Part shown: piece after piece, positions 1 to 6,434 of the stretch
Layout: every line of letters begins with the position of its first letter
Position numbering within the stretch: position 1 is the first letter of the stretch
Source: an uncultured Lachnospiraceae bacterium
GTDB lineage: Bacteria > Bacillota > Clostridia > Lachnospirales > Lachnospiraceae
Assembly: GCA_902796005.1 (NCBI GenBank)
Contig: CADBNF010000015.1
Coordinates: forward strand, 1-34,452
Length of the DNA: 34,452 nt
Direction: 5' to 3'
The notes under the pieces: generated by a model
The model's database searches: none
What the model was told of the DNA's origin: nothing
The model's input: the letters and a program-made list of their open reading frames with translations, nothing else
Program-made: the position numbers and the translations under genes

Positions 1-1
1 C

Positions 2-1018
2 GGCTGCGGCAGCGGCGAGACGGAAGCGGAGCTTTACTATATGCCAGGCACGGACAAGGTATCCATCGCCGGCGCAAAGGATAAAATCGTGCTTCTGGAT
101 ACCCAGGGTGTGACCGCCTTCGTCTACCAGGATCTGATGAAGGCCGGCGCGGCGGGCATCCTGTTCCAGTACGGCAACGTGCATTACGACAATGATGATA
201 TTGACCAGCGGGATCTGCGGAAGAAGGTGGTCGGCGAGGAGCGCAAAGTCCTCTGCGCGATGATCCACACGAAAACTGCCGCAGAACTGGTTAAAAACGG
301 AACCAAACGGGTGAAAATCCGCATTTCCCAGAGAGAATATGAGGGAGAATCCCACAATGTGGCTGCCTTCCTGCCTGGTGAAAGTGAGGAAATCATCACC
401 CTGACCGCCCATTACGATACCACCTCCCTGTCCCACGGTGCTTATGACAACCTGACCGGCTGCGTAGGACTCCTGGGCGTCATGGATATCCTGCGGAAGG
501 AAAAGCTGCGCTATGGCCTGAAATTTGTCTTCTGCGGCAGCGAGGAACGGGGGCTTCTGGGCTCTGCAGCCTACGTCAATGACCATGCGGAGGAAATGGA
601 AAAGACCGCGCTGAACATCAACCTGGACATGATTGGTACAATCCTGGGCAAGTTTATTGCCTGCGTGTCCGCGGAGGACAAGCTGGCTCACTATATTTCC
701 TACATGGGCGCGGGTATCGGCTTCCCGGTAAGTGCCCGTACCGGCGTATACTCCAGCGATTCCACCAATTTCGCAGACAAGGGCGTGCCGGCCCTTTCCT
801 TTGCGAGAATCGCCTCTGGCAATTTTGCCCCGATTCACTGCCGGTATGACCTGCAGGATACCCTCTCCATGGACCAGCTGGCAAAGGATATCGACTTTAT
901 TGCGGCATTTACGAGAAGAATGGCAAATGCAGTCGTCTGCCCGGTGACGAAGGAGATTCCGGAGAAGATTAAGAAGGAACTGGACGAATACCTGTATCGG
1001 AAGAGGAAAGAGGAATAA
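2..1018 (+). CDS. M28-family metallopeptidase with PA domain, 5' truncated
   Basis: The reading frame is open from base 2, so the true start lies upstream of the window; the first internal ATG is at 41. The visible 338 residues begin with a PA (protease-associated) segment (AGAAGILFQYGN) followed by an M28 zinc aminopeptidase fold. Candidate zinc ligands and catalytic residues are in order: HYD (AHYDTT), the bridging Asp in GAYDNLTG, the Glu pair in GSEERGLLG, the Asp in NLDMIGT, and a late His in FAPIHCRYD. All five sites of the family are present, so an active exopeptidase is likely. Family members remove N-terminal residues from peptides; the substrate cannot be told from sequence. The ORF ends at TAA, but a coding-like acidic stretch follows in another frame (see 1020-1160). 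Confidence is high for the family and low for the physiological role. Confidence 0.88.
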   Translation, partial: GCGSGETEAELYYMPGTDKVSIAGAKDKIVLLDTQGVTAFVYQDLMKAGAAGILFQYGNVHYDNDDIDQRDLRKKVVGEERKVLCAMIHTKTAAELVKNGTKRVKIRISQREYEGESHNVAAFLPGESEEIITLTAHYDTTSLSHGAYDNLTGCVGLLGVMDILRKEKLRYGLKFVFCGSEERGLLGSAAYVNDHAEEMEKTALNINLDMIGTILGKFIACVSAEDKLAHYISYMGAGIGFPVSARTGVYSSDSTNFADKGVPALSFARIASGNFAPIHCRYDLQDTLSMDQLAKDIDFIAAFTRRMANAVVCPVTKEIPEKIKKELDEYLYRKRKEE

Positions 1019-1019
1019 G

Positions 1020-1160
1020 TGGATTTTTCATCGCCGGAGCAGCGAAGGAGAGGCCCGGGAGGAAGAGGAGAGAAACCCGCAGGAAGAAAACAATACCACG
1101 GAAATCATCCGGGATGATGACGGGCAGCAGGAAAATACCGGCAGCTCGGGAAATAGTTAA
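1020..1160 (+). other. Coding-like acidic tail out of frame with the M28 gene
   Basis: The frame shifted +1 relative to the upstream M28 gene stays open for 46 codons and encodes a Glu/Asp/Asn/Gln-rich, linker-like peptide (EEERNPQEENNTTEIIRDDD) that ends at TAA. Codon choice resembles neighbouring genes. No ATG, GTG or TTG start with a ribosome binding site was found in this frame. It may be the 3' end of the M28 gene after an indel, a leftover of a decayed gene, or chance. The remaining bases to 1214 show no feature I can support. Confidence 0.3.
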
Positions 1161-1214
1161 ACTTTTTTGTGCAAACAGGCAAAAATCCTTGTGCATACGA
1201 CTGGAATTTTATAC

Positions 1215-1242
1215 TTGATTTTTGCCATATTATGGGTATAAT
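1215..1242 (+). promoter_or_regulatory. Sigma-A-type promoter of the small secreted protein
   Basis: TTGATT at 1215-1220 and a perfect TATAAT at 1237-1242 are separated by 16 bp. The box lies about 50 bp upstream of the ATG at 1294, in an AT-rich island within otherwise GC-rich DNA. Confidence 0.7.
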
Positions 1243-1293
1243 ATTAGTAACTATAAAAACTGTTATCAAACTCAGATAGAGGAGAGGATAGAA

Positions 1294-1842
1294 ATGAGAA
1301 AGATTAAAAAATTAATCGCTGTGTGTGCTGCAGCAGTTTGTGCGCTGTGTGCAGTATCTGTATCTGCAAACTCGAACGCTGATCTGCTCGGCTACTTCAA
1401 GGAGAAACTTCCTGCAGCATATCAGGAAATTGCTTATCCTCAGGTCGAGAAAATTGTAAATCAGCTGGACGTCACCGAGGATCAGTTCAATGCAGTTAAG
1501 GCTGTCATTGATGATGTAGTTGCGAACCAGGCAGACAAGGGCGCTTCCCTTCACAACTATACTGCTGCAGAGCAGGATTACCTGCTTGGCCAGTTTGCAA
1601 AAGCCTGCGAAGCTCTTGGCCTGACCTACAAGCTGGTTTCCAATCCGAGTGCGCTGCACAAGGGCGACCAGTCCGCTGAGGTATATAAAGACGGTGTGAA
1701 GCTCGGCACCATCGAGCTGGATATCGAGATTGCCAAGACCGGTTCCGGCATCACCGGAAGCACCTGGGGCATCCTGGTTGCAGCCATCGCCGTTGTAGGA
1801 GCAGCCTTCGTTGCTACCCGCAGAAGAAGAGTTGCTGCTTAA
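1294..1842 (+). CDS. Small secreted protein with C-terminal membrane anchor, unknown function
   Basis: I do not recognise a named family. The 182-residue protein has a signal peptide (MRKIKKLIAVCAAAVCALCA, likely cleaved after VSVSA), a mainly alpha-helical polar middle, and a C-terminal anchor: a Gly/Ser stretch, a hydrophobic helix (WGILVAAIAVVGAAFVA) and a RRRR tail. The C-terminus resembles a sortase signal in layout, but the expected LPxTG is only IAKTG, so a plain transmembrane anchor is equally possible. The start at 1294 was preferred over in-frame codons further upstream (from 1222) because GGAGAGG lies at 1281-1287 and the signal peptide begins there. Codon use is more AT-rich and biased than its neighbours, which can indicate high expression. 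It is monocistronic: its own promoter lies upstream and a strong terminator follows. Confidence 0.75.
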   Translation: MRKIKKLIAVCAAAVCALCAVSVSANSNADLLGYFKEKLPAAYQEIAYPQVEKIVNQLDVTEDQFNAVKAVIDDVVANQADKGASLHNYTAAEQDYLLGQFAKACEALGLTYKLVSNPSALHKGDQSAEVYKDGVKLGTIELDIEIAKTGSGITGSTWGILVAAIAVVGAAFVATRRRRVAA

Positions 1843-1864
1843 GTAGAATTTAAGACAAAACAAG

Positions 1865-1895
1865 GCCCGGCGGAACACCGCCGGGCTTTTTGTTT
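1865..1895. terminator. Bidirectional intrinsic terminator
   Basis: A 9-bp perfect GC-rich stem, GCCCGGCGG (1865-1873) with CCGCCGGGC (1878-1886) and an AACA loop, is followed by TTTTTGTTTT. On the minus strand the same stem runs into CTTGTTTTGTCTT, so it can serve both converging genes. A second, weaker stem (about 1908-1928, GCCTTTTC/GGAAAGGC) lies directly after the minus-strand stop. Confidence 0.85.
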
Positions 1896-1930
1896 TCCTT
1901 CATGTCAGGCCTTTTCTTTCAGGAAAGGCT

Positions 1931-2647
1931 TTATTTTATGCTTTCCAGCAGCCTGTCGGCCTTATCCAGGGCTTTTTTGTCACCCTCAAGGCCTAAGAGC
2001 ACGCCGCCTTCGTAGCCCTCCACGCCGCCTGCGGCAAGGATAAGGGCAGAGACGCCGACGCTTTCCAGGGCATCAAGCTCCGTGTAAGGGACGCCGGGGG
2101 CAAACATCAGCCGAGGACCGGCCATATCCTCCGCGTTGCAGAAGGCCTCCAGCTCGTCGATGGGGAATTCCACCCGCTTCTCCAGGCCGATGGGCATCAG
2201 CAGGGAGGCGCGGCGGCCGTAGACCGCGGAAAGAATGTGGCCCATGGTGCCCAGGGCCGGGTTGCCGATGACCACGCCCACCTGCTCCGCGGGCAGGTAG
2301 AGGGCATTTCCGCCTTTCAGGATCAGGTCGCCCACGCCCAGGGCCGGCGCAATCTCGTCGATGCTCATGTCGGTGATGAGCTCGCCCTTACGGATAACCA
2401 CATCCTTGGGCGGATTTGCGCCTGCCATTTTCTTGCCGGAAAAGACGCCCCGGAAGAATTTACCCGCGTCGAAGTCACCGAAGCCCAGCTTTTTAAGCAC
2501 GGCTTTGGCGATGAAGCCGTTGGTGGTGCCGGCCACGATGACCAGGGTATGCTCCCTGGCGGCGGAAAGCAGGGCTGCATTTTCCGCCAGTGCCGCGGCG
2601 ATCAGCTTTTTCCCCTGAAGAGGGGTGAGGAATATCTGTTTTTTCAT
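1931..2647 (-). CDS. Conserved hypothetical protein, unrecognised family
   Basis: I do not recognise this 238-residue protein. No signal peptide or membrane helix is visible, so it is probably cytoplasmic. It has Gly-rich turns suggestive of an alpha/beta fold: VIVAGTTNGFIAKAVLKK near residue 40, a GVGDLILKGGNAL segment in the middle and LILAAGGVEGYEGG near the end. The start at 2647 (MKKQIFLTPLQG) was chosen because GGAG lies 8-10 bases upstream; an in-frame ATG at 2716 overlaps the promoter and is less likely. It is transcribed divergently from the phosphopantetheinyl transferase, with which it shares a short promoter region. No function is proposed. Confidence 0.7.
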   Translation of the reverse strand: MKKQIFLTPLQGKKLIAAALAENAALLSAAREHTLVIVAGTTNGFIAKAVLKKLGFGDFDAGKFFRGVFSGKKMAGANPPKDVVIRKGELITDMSIDEIAPALGVGDLILKGGNALYLPAEQVGVVIGNPALGTMGHILSAVYGRRASLLMPIGLEKRVEFPIDELEAFCNAEDMAGPRLMFAPGVPYTELDALESVGVSALILAAGGVEGYEGGVLLGLEGDKKALDKADRLLESIK

Positions 2648-2718
2648 TTTTCTTCTCCTGTTTTTTATCTGCAAGGAAGGCCGGAGACTGGCCTCCTTTC
2701 CGAAATTTACCTGCATAC

Positions 2719-2748
2719 ATTATACCAGAAGTATGTTATACTGAACAA
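2719..2748. promoter_or_regulatory. Divergent overlapping promoters
   Basis: Minus strand: TTGTTC (complement of 2743-2748), an 18-bp spacer and TATAAT (complement of 2719-2724), reading toward the gene at 2647. Plus strand: an extended -10, TG-T-TATACT at 2734-2742, reading toward the gene at 2805, without a convincing -35. The two overlap, so the genes may be inversely expressed. Confidence 0.55.
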
Positions 2749-2804
2749 TAGCGGAAATGCCGGGGCGGCGTTGTTCCGCGAATATGGCTTAAAGGAGCAA
2801 TTGA

Positions 2805-3389
2805 ATGAACGATCTGGTTCGACTGAATATTCATGAATTTACGGCTGCAGACGAGGAGAAGGTGAAAACCGTCCTGCCGAAACGTTATGAGCGGGCAGGC
2901 CGGTTTGCTGACGGGGAGGACAGGCTTCGCTGCCTGGCGGGGGGCATTCTCCTTATCCGGCATCTGGGGCTGGAAAATGAGGATAAGCTGCTTTACGGAG
3001 AGTTCGGAAAGCCTTATCTGGCGGAGGGACCTCAGTTTAACCTGGCCCATTCCGGCGACTGGGCGGTGCTGGCCATCTCCGACAAACCGGTGGGCATCGA
3101 TATCGAGCATATCGGCAGCAGGAACGTGCGGAAGCTGGCCAGGTCCTTCCCGGCGGAGGAATTTGACTGGATGCAGAGCGAGGATGCCCTGGAGCGTTTC
3201 TACATGCTCTGGACGATGAAGGAAAGCGTGATGAAGGCCTCGGGCAGGGGCCTGAACCTGGATCCCAGGAGTTTTTCCGTGCTTCCCGCCATCGAGGGAA
3301 ACAACCTGGAGATCGACGGGGCGGCCTGGTATCCGGAAAGCTTTGTTTTTGATGATTACGTGATTGCGGTGTGCAGCAGCCAGGACTGA
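2805..3389 (+). CDS. 4'-phosphopantetheinyl transferase, Sfp type
   Basis: This enzyme moves the phosphopantetheine arm from CoA to a conserved serine of carrier proteins. The 194-residue length is somewhat short for the Sfp group (about 220). Signatures are in order: FGKPYL, NLAHSGDWAVLAIS (substrate-binding His), the magnesium-binding GIDIEHI and the WTMKESVMKASGRGL block with the W-x-x-KES-x-x-K core. Key acidic residues and the lysine are all present, so activity is likely. AAGGAG precedes the ATG by about 7 bases. No polyketide or non-ribosomal peptide synthetase is nearby in this window, so the partner carrier protein cannot be inferred; fatty-acid ACP activation is possible. Confidence 0.9.
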   Translation: MNDLVRLNIHEFTAADEEKVKTVLPKRYERAGRFADGEDRLRCLAGGILLIRHLGLENEDKLLYGEFGKPYLAEGPQFNLAHSGDWAVLAISDKPVGIDIEHIGSRNVRKLARSFPAEEFDWMQSEDALERFYMLWTMKESVMKASGRGLNLDPRSFSVLPAIEGNNLEIDGAAWYPESFVFDDYVIAVCSSQD

Positions 3390-3434
3390 AAGGACCGGAG
3401 ACACATCCGTATTTCGACATGCCTCCGGCCAGCC

Positions 3435-3512
3435 CGGCGGCAAAAAGAAATGTTCAGGGATTACATGAGATGCAGTTTCTTTTCGATAAAAGAAAGGTGC
3501 AGCATGCCGCCG
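3435..3512 (+). other. Possible structured RNA in 3' untranslated region
   Basis: Within the 228-bp gap between two converging genes, CGGCGGCA (3435-3442) pairs perfectly with TGCCGCCG (3505-3512). The enclosed part holds a second hairpin: TGCA/TGCA closing a TTTCTTTT-CGAT-AAAAGAAA stem (3471-3501). No promoter was found, so it is most simply part of the 3' UTR of the phosphopantetheinyl transferase mRNA. Confidence 0.3.
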
Positions 3513-3521
3513 TAAGAAATG

Positions 3522-3560
3522 AAGGATGACGGAAACGGAACTTCCGCCATCCTTCTTTGA
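3522..3560 (+). terminator. Likely intrinsic terminator
   Basis: AAGGATG-A-CGGAA (3522-3534) pairs with TTCCG-C-CATCCTT (3542-3554), a 12-bp stem with one mismatch and a 7-base loop, followed by CTTTGATTTT. It lies 130 bp after the phosphopantetheinyl transferase stop and may also stop transcripts from the converging flavodiiron gene. Confidence 0.5.
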
Positions 3561-3617
3561 TTTTAGAGAAGAATGTGAATAATGCAACCCCCTGTCGTAT
3601 TGCAGGAGTATATATTT

Positions 3618-5405
3618 TTACTTCAGCGGCTCAAAATCGGAGGCGGGATGCTTGCAGACCGGACAGATGAAATCCTCGGGAAGCTCGTCGCCCTCGTAGA
3701 CGTAGCCGCAGATCTTGCAGACAAAGCCCTTCTTCGTCTCTTCCTTTTTGGGCGGGGCGGGCTTGACGTTGGCCTGGTAATAATTGTAGGTCATGGTCTG
3801 CACGTTATTGAAGACCTTCGCCTCGGTGATCTCGCAGATGAACAGCAGGTGGCTTTCAAATTCCAGAACCTGCTCCACCTTCAGGGACATGAAGCTGTTC
3901 ACGTACTTCGTCAGGTAATAGAGGCCGTTTTCACTTCTGGCCACATCGGGGAAGCCTTCGAATTTGTCTGCGGTGCGGCCGCTCTGGAAGCCGAAGCGCT
4001 GGAAAATGGCGAAGGGGGCTTCCTCGCTTAAGCAGTTTACGTTCAGGATGCCGCTTTCTGCCACCACATGGCTGGAATAGTTCCTGCGGTTGATGGCCAC
4101 AGCGACCCGGTTCGGGGCATCGGTCAGCTGGGTAACGGAGTTGACGATGAGGCCGTTGTCCTTTTTGCCGTCGTGGGAGGTCACCACATACAGGCCGTAG
4201 CCGATGCGGAAGAGGGCGGACATATCGTTGGGATTGGCCGGCTTCTCGTAGTCTTTGCACAGTTCGTCCGCCAGCTTGTCCAGCGCCTTGCGGCTGACGT
4301 CATTTAAGGCGGAGGTGATGCGGACAACGGGTTCCGCGAAGGTCAGATCCTTGCAGGCGGACAGCTTTTCCTTCATGATCTTGGCTGCGGTGGGCGCCCA
4401 GGAGCCGTTCTCGATGAGGGCAACGGTGCGGTTCTGGAAATTGTGCTCCGCAAGCCGGGTGATGAAATCGTTCATGAAGGGATAGATGCTGGTGTTGTAG
4501 GTGGTGGTGGCCAGAACCAGCTTGCCGTAGCGGAAGGAATCCTCAATGGCTTCCGCCATGTCATCCCTGGCCAGGTCGAATACGGAGACCTTCGGGCAGC
4601 CCCTGGCGATGAGCTTCTGCTCCAGAAGCTCCACAGCCTTCCTGGTATGGCCGTAGACGGAGGTGTAGGCGATAACGATGCCCTCGTCCTCCACCCGGTA
4701 GGAAGACCAGATGTCGTACAGGTTCAGGTAATAGCCCAGGTTCTCGGTGAGGATCGGTCCGTGGGTGGGGCAGATGATGGCGATGTCCAGTGTGGCGGCC
4801 TTTTTAAGAAGCGCCTGCACCTGGGGGCCGAATTTGCCGACAATGCCGATGAAATACCGTCTTGCCTCGCAGGCCCACTCCTCGTCGGCGTCCATGGCGC
4901 CGAATTTGCCGAAGCCGTCGGCGGAGAAGAGCACCTTGTCCGCGCTGTCATAGGAAACCATAACCTCGGGCCAGTGCACCATGGGTGCGGCCACGAAGGT
5001 CAGGGTATGTCTGCCCAGCTCCAGGGTGCTGCCTTCCTTGACCACAACCTGCCGGTCCGCGTAATCGCTGCCGAAGAAGTTCTTCATCATGCCGAAGGCC
5101 ATGGCGGAGGAAACGATTTTCGCTTCCGGGAAGGTCTTCATGAACACGTCAATGTTGCCGGCATGGTCCGGCTCCATGTGATGCACCACCAGGTAGTCCG
5201 GCTTGCTGCCGCCCAGAGCCTCCTGGACATTGTCCAGCCAGAGGTGAGTGAAGCGCTCGTCGACCGTATCAATAACGGCGGTCTTCTCATCCACGATAAC
5301 GTAGGAATTGTAGCACATGCCGTTGGGTACCTCGTACTGGCCCTCGAAAAGGTCGATTTCGTAATCGTCTACGCCAACGTAGAAAATGTCTTTCGTTACA
5401 TTCAT
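3618..5405 (-). CDS. Flavodiiron protein fused to flavin reductase and rubredoxin domains
   Basis: This 595-residue protein is expected to reduce O2 (to water) or NO in the cytoplasm of an anaerobe. Domains in order: a metallo-beta-lactamase-like diiron domain (about 1-250) with H76-x-E78-x-D80-H81, a histidine in MVHWPEVM, an aspartate in SADGFGKFG and a histidine in CPTHGPIL, so the usual diiron ligands are kept; a flavodoxin FMN domain (about 255-395, IAYTSVYGHTRKA); a flavin-reductase-like split-barrel domain (about 400-550); and a C-terminal rubredoxin (CKICGYVYEG...CPVCKHPASDF) with four cysteines. The rubredoxin and flavin reductase in one chain suggest it carries its own electron supply. 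AGGAG lies about 6 bases before the ATG. It is monocistronic with its own promoter at 5494-5522. Confidence 0.93.
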   Translation of the reverse strand: MNVTKDIFYVGVDDYEIDLFEGQYEVPNGMCYNSYVIVDEKTAVIDTVDERFTHLWLDNVQEALGGSKPDYLVVHHMEPDHAGNIDVFMKTFPEAKIVSSAMAFGMMKNFFGSDYADRQVVVKEGSTLELGRHTLTFVAAPMVHWPEVMVSYDSADKVLFSADGFGKFGAMDADEEWACEARRYFIGIVGKFGPQVQALLKKAATLDIAIICPTHGPILTENLGYYLNLYDIWSSYRVEDEGIVIAYTSVYGHTRKAVELLEQKLIARGCPKVSVFDLARDDMAEAIEDSFRYGKLVLATTTYNTSIYPFMNDFITRLAEHNFQNRTVALIENGSWAPTAAKIMKEKLSACKDLTFAEPVVRITSALNDVSRKALDKLADELCKDYEKPANPNDMSALFRIGYGLYVVTSHDGKKDNGLIVNSVTQLTDAPNRVAVAINRRNYSSHVVAESGILNVNCLSEEAPFAIFQRFGFQSGRTADKFEGFPDVARSENGLYYLTKYVNSFMSLKVEQVLEFESHLLFICEITEAKVFNNVQTMTYNYYQANVKPAPPKKEETKKGFVCKICGYVYEGDELPEDFICPVCKHPASDFEPLK

Positions 5406-5493
5406 TCTCCTGTTCTCCTTTGCTTTTTCTCTTGTCGTTAAGCGGCTTGGAAATAAGCCTGAAGATAAAATTAAGAATAATTACTATATCCGT

Positions 5494-5522
5494 ATTATCC
5501 CATAAGCGCGGGACAAAAGCAA
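5494..5522 (-). promoter_or_regulatory. Promoter of the flavodiiron gene
   Basis: On the minus strand TTGCTT (complement of 5517-5522), a 17-bp spacer and GATAAT (complement of 5494-5499), with TGG just before the -10 (extended -10). The leader to the ATG is about 80 bases. Confidence 0.6.
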
Positions 5523-5532
5523 CAGATTTTTC

Positions 5533-5561
5533 TTGCCAACGGATATAAAAATGATTAAAAT
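5533..5561 (+). promoter_or_regulatory. Promoter of the FHA/CpaE-like gene pair
   Basis: TTGCCA at 5533-5538, a 17-bp spacer and TAAAAT at 5556-5561. It is divergent from the flavodiiron promoter about 11 bp away, and lies 45 bp before the ATG at 5606. Confidence 0.55.
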
Positions 5562-5605
5562 AAACAGGATACAGTAAGCAGCACGGGAAAGGAAGGTGAA
5601 AATTC

Positions 5606-6424
5606 ATGAGAGAGTTTATGCTGAATTCCGAATCGCTGTTTGATGAGGAGGCCTACGAAGCGCTGAACAGCGGAAAAGTGGCCGGTATTCTTCCCTGCCG
5701 CAAGGTGGGCTGGAACGACAGAATACAGCTGGTTTACTTTACGTCGGAGCTGGCAAACCTGGGCTCCAGGCTGGAGACCCTGACCCTGGACGACGTGCGG
5801 GAAATCGGCTGCGAGATTATTGATATCGTAAAAAATGCCGAAGCCTGTCCGGCGTTCTGCTGCGAGAACCTGGTTATGGATTCGGAGAGCGTCTATCTGG
5901 ATGAGGAAGGCAATATCCGGCTGACGCTGCTGCCTGCCGTTCTCCCCGAGGAGATTAAAAACGGCGAGATTTATAAAAGAAGGGTCTATTCCGTACTGGA
6001 GGAGATGTGCAAGGGCAAGGATGGCGGGGACAGCGTCATCCGCCAGATCGAGTTCCAGCAGGGCAAATCCTTCGGTAACTGGGAGGAGCTCAAGGATGCC
6101 TTAAGGCGGAAAGCCCCCGCGGAGGCGGAGACCATTACCTTAAAGGGCATCAATACGGCCGTACCTCTGGAATTTACCATCGGCCATGAACTGTTCCGCA
6201 TCGGCTCCGACCCGGAGCAGGTGGAGGGCTGCATTCCTTCCTCTGCCTCCGTAAGCCCGGTGCATGCCCAGATCGGCTGGAACGAGGTTAGCTTCTTTGT
6301 GCAGGACCTGAACAGCCGGGAAGGCACTTTCCTGAATGACGTGCGCCTGACGCCGCAGATGAGCGTGCCCTTCGGCAAGGGCAGTGTCCTGAAATTCGCG
6401 GAATGCACGTTCAGCGTGGAATAA
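5606..6424 (+). CDS. FHA-domain protein with DUF6382-like N-terminal region
   Basis: The 272-residue protein ends in a forkhead-associated domain (about 180-272), recognisable by IGSDPE, SVSPVHAQI and DLNSREGTFLND. Compared with typical pThr-binding FHA domains (GR, SxxH, NG), the first Arg is Ser, and the usual Asn of the NGT turn is Glu (REGT), while the Ser and His of the third motif remain. Phosphothreonine binding may therefore be weak or altered. The N-terminal 170 residues resemble the region that accompanies FHA domains in Tad/type IV-like pilus clusters of Clostridia (often called DUF6382); this is from memory and not tested. GGAAGGTG precedes the ATG. The gene is followed after 10 bases by the CpaE-like gene, so the two are surely co-transcribed. 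Confidence 0.75.
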   Translation: MREFMLNSESLFDEEAYEALNSGKVAGILPCRKVGWNDRIQLVYFTSELANLGSRLETLTLDDVREIGCEIIDIVKNAEACPAFCCENLVMDSESVYLDEEGNIRLTLLPAVLPEEIKNGEIYKRRVYSVLEEMCKGKDGGDSVIRQIEFQQGKSFGNWEELKDALRRKAPAEAETITLKGINTAVPLEFTIGHELFRIGSDPEQVEGCIPSSASVSPVHAQIGWNEVSFFVQDLNSREGTFLNDVRLTPQMSVPFGKGSVLKFAECTFSVE

Positions 6425-6434
6425 GGAGGGAGTC

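Noticed and set aside
2736-3587. Minus-strand open frame antisense to the phosphopantetheinyl transferase
   Set aside because: Proline/His-rich shadow spanning a promoter and a terminator region.
4443-5441. Long plus-strand open frame antisense to the flavodiiron gene
   Set aside because: His/Gly/Val-rich composition, no ribosome binding site, and fully opposite a well-supported gene; a shadow of GC-rich third codon positions.
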